This document shows, piece after piece, positions 6,799 to 7,306 of a DNA stretch of 7,306 nucleotides. Positions within the stretch are counted from its first letter, which is position 1, and every line of letters starts with the position of its first letter. A program made the translations under genes and the position numbers. Under the pieces are notes generated by a model that did no database searches, was not told where the DNA came from, and saw nothing but the letters and a program-made list of their open reading frames with translations. Source of the stretch: Pseudomonadota bacterium (GTDB lineage Bacteria; Desulfobacterota; Syntrophia; Syntrophales; JADFWA01); NCBI GenBank assembly GCA_030596145.1, contig JAUVKS010000086.1, forward strand, positions 1-7,306. Direction: 5' to 3'.

Positions 6799-6992
6799 CG
6801 TTTATTATTCCCAGCTAACAATATCTGTATCCGTTCATGGAGTATTGGAGTATTCGTTTCCATACCTGCCTACCGGCAAGTTTTGCGTTATTTTCCTTTA
6901 CCATTCTGGTATCTTGGTTTTTATTCTTTCCAGCATTCCGTTAACGGCCACAATATCTTTATCTTTTACCCTAATTGAGCAAAAATAATGAC
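6799..6992. other. AT-rich intergenic gap before the gsp operon
   Basis: This 194-base gap separates the glycosyltransferase stop from gspE and is about 37% GC by hand count. It should hold the gsp promoter and any terminator for the upstream gene. I searched the minus strand and found no convincing sigma-70 pair; the nearest is TTGCCG with a poor GAATAC-like -10. No sigma-54 box and no hairpin plus U-tract terminator are present either. The gsp genes may therefore be read through from upstream. The gap contains a two-copy TGGAGTAT repeat, a nearby TGCC-N4-GGCA dyad and two short open frames I do not believe are genes. Confidence 0.7.
6838..6853. repeat. Two perfect tandem copies of TGGAGTAT
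   Basis: TGGAGTAT occurs twice head to tail on the plus strand, immediately after TTCA and followed by TCGTTTCC. Seven to eighteen bases further on, TGCCTACCGGCA (6867-6878) is a small dyad. From memory, TGGAGTATTGG-type tracts recur in intergenic DNA of metagenomic Desulfobacterota and relatives, often near four-helix-bundle genes; no such gene is present here. It may be a remnant of an interspersed repeat. Confidence 0.6.
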
Positions 6993-7306
6993 TTAATATA
7001 CATCCTCGCAGATTTTCCTATAAAGATGGATGTATTTCTCGGACATGTTTTCCCACGAGCGATTTTCGACCACCCAGTTTCTTGCAGCCTCACCTAAAAC
7101 CTGACGCTCGCCAGGATTTTCATATAATCTCTGAATCGTTTCGGTCAAAGATTGCAAATCATCCGCCTTACAAACAGACCCATTTTTTCCATCTTTGACC
7201 ATCTCCAAAAGTGGCGGTAGATCTGAGACTATAACAGGCTTTGCTGTGGCCATGGCTTCCAGTACCTTAAGCGGGGGAGCCAGGCGGCACACTTCGCACC
7301 CATTTC
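6993..7306 (-). CDS. GT4-type glycosyltransferase, C-terminal part (5' end outside window)
   Basis: The frame is open to the window edge, so only the last 103 codons are present; the GTG at 7292 is internal, not a start. The stretch RLAPPLKVLEAMATAKPVIVSDLPPLLEMVKDGKNG is the classic nucleotide-sugar binding end of GT4 family (GT-B fold) transferases. The glutamate of KVLEAMA corresponds to the second Glu of the E-x7-E motif, and the position eight before it is Leu, as in the PLKxLEAMA subgroup. The tail RSWENMSEKYIHLYRKI is the usual closing helix. Such enzymes transfer a sugar from a nucleotide donor to lipid, polysaccharide or protein acceptors at the cytoplasmic face of the membrane; the acceptor cannot be told. 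It lies on the same strand as gspE but 197 bases away, and membership in the same transcript is uncertain. Confidence 0.93.
   Translation of the reverse strand, partial: NGCEVCRLAPPLKVLEAMATAKPVIVSDLPPLLEMVKDGKNGSVCKADDLQSLTETIQRLYENPGERQVLGEAARNWVVENRSWENMSEKYIHLYRKICEDVY

Noticed and set aside
6850..6885. Candidate sigma-70 promoter TTGCCG / GAATAC on the minus strand upstream of gspE
   Set aside because: The -10 match is poor, the spacing is 18, and the -35 lies in the repeat-like dyad, so I could not support it as a promoter.
6815..6904. 29-residue minus-strand open frame beginning MVKENNAKLAG
   Set aside because: No ribosome site, and its second half is made from the TGGAGTAT repeat and the neighbouring dyad, so it is most likely chance.
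6938..6947. Ten-base palindrome CCGTTAACGG
   Set aside because: Too short to stand out in 7.3 kb, the symmetry does not extend, and no T-tract follows, so it is neither a clear operator nor a terminator.
6674..6988. 104-codon open frame on the plus strand across the gspE start and the intergenic gap
   Set aside because: Half of it is antisense to the gspE N-terminus, and the rest translates repeat-like AT-rich DNA. No domain or ribosome site is visible.

Overview
The window is almost entirely one minus-strand operon encoding the core of a type II secretion system (T2SS), or a closely related type IV filament assembly machine, from a diderm (Gram-negative-type) bacterium. Reading in the direction of transcription, from high to low coordinates, the order is gspE, gspF, gspH-like, gspI-like, gspJ, gspK, gspL-like. 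Gene content, moderate GC and the flanking repeat types would fit Desulfobacterota (former Deltaproteobacteria) or Nitrospirota. That is an impression, and I cannot place the organism firmly.

Layout. At the right end (6993-7306) is the C-terminus of a GT4-type glycosyltransferase that starts outside the window. A 194-base AT-rich gap (6799-6992) follows; it holds short tandem-repeat debris and no gene or promoter I can support. Then come the assembly ATPase GspE (5122-6798), the inner-membrane platform protein GspF (3911-5125), four consecutive pseudopilins (GspH-like 3513-3899, GspI-like 3098-3523, GspJ 2400-3110, GspK 1517-2437) and a GspL-like cytoplasmic/periplasmic assembly protein (354-1529). 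The last gene, running off the left edge, is a GxxExxY-family protein with a PD-(D/E)XK nuclease-like core (1-357).

How they work together. By T2SS analogy, GspE hydrolyses ATP on the cytoplasmic face, docked to the GspL-like protein. GspF is the polytopic platform, and pseudopilins are extracted from the membrane into a periplasmic filament. GspH, I, J and K would be minor subunits, with I-J-K forming the tip. No major pseudopilin (GspG), secretin (GspD), GspC, GspM or prepilin peptidase is visible, so these must lie elsewhere or the machine is reduced. The genes are packed with overlaps of 4 to 38 bases and one 11-base gap, consistent with translational coupling.

Points of most interest: (1) the GxxExxY gene is joined to gspL by an ATGA overlap, and a tandem 9-base repeat of the kind I remember in front of such genes encodes the last residues of GspL, suggesting a cassette inserted into the operon's tail; (2) a perfect 17-base inverted repeat with a one-base centre lies inside the membrane-helix codons of gspK; (3) the cluster has minor pseudopilins but no GspG.
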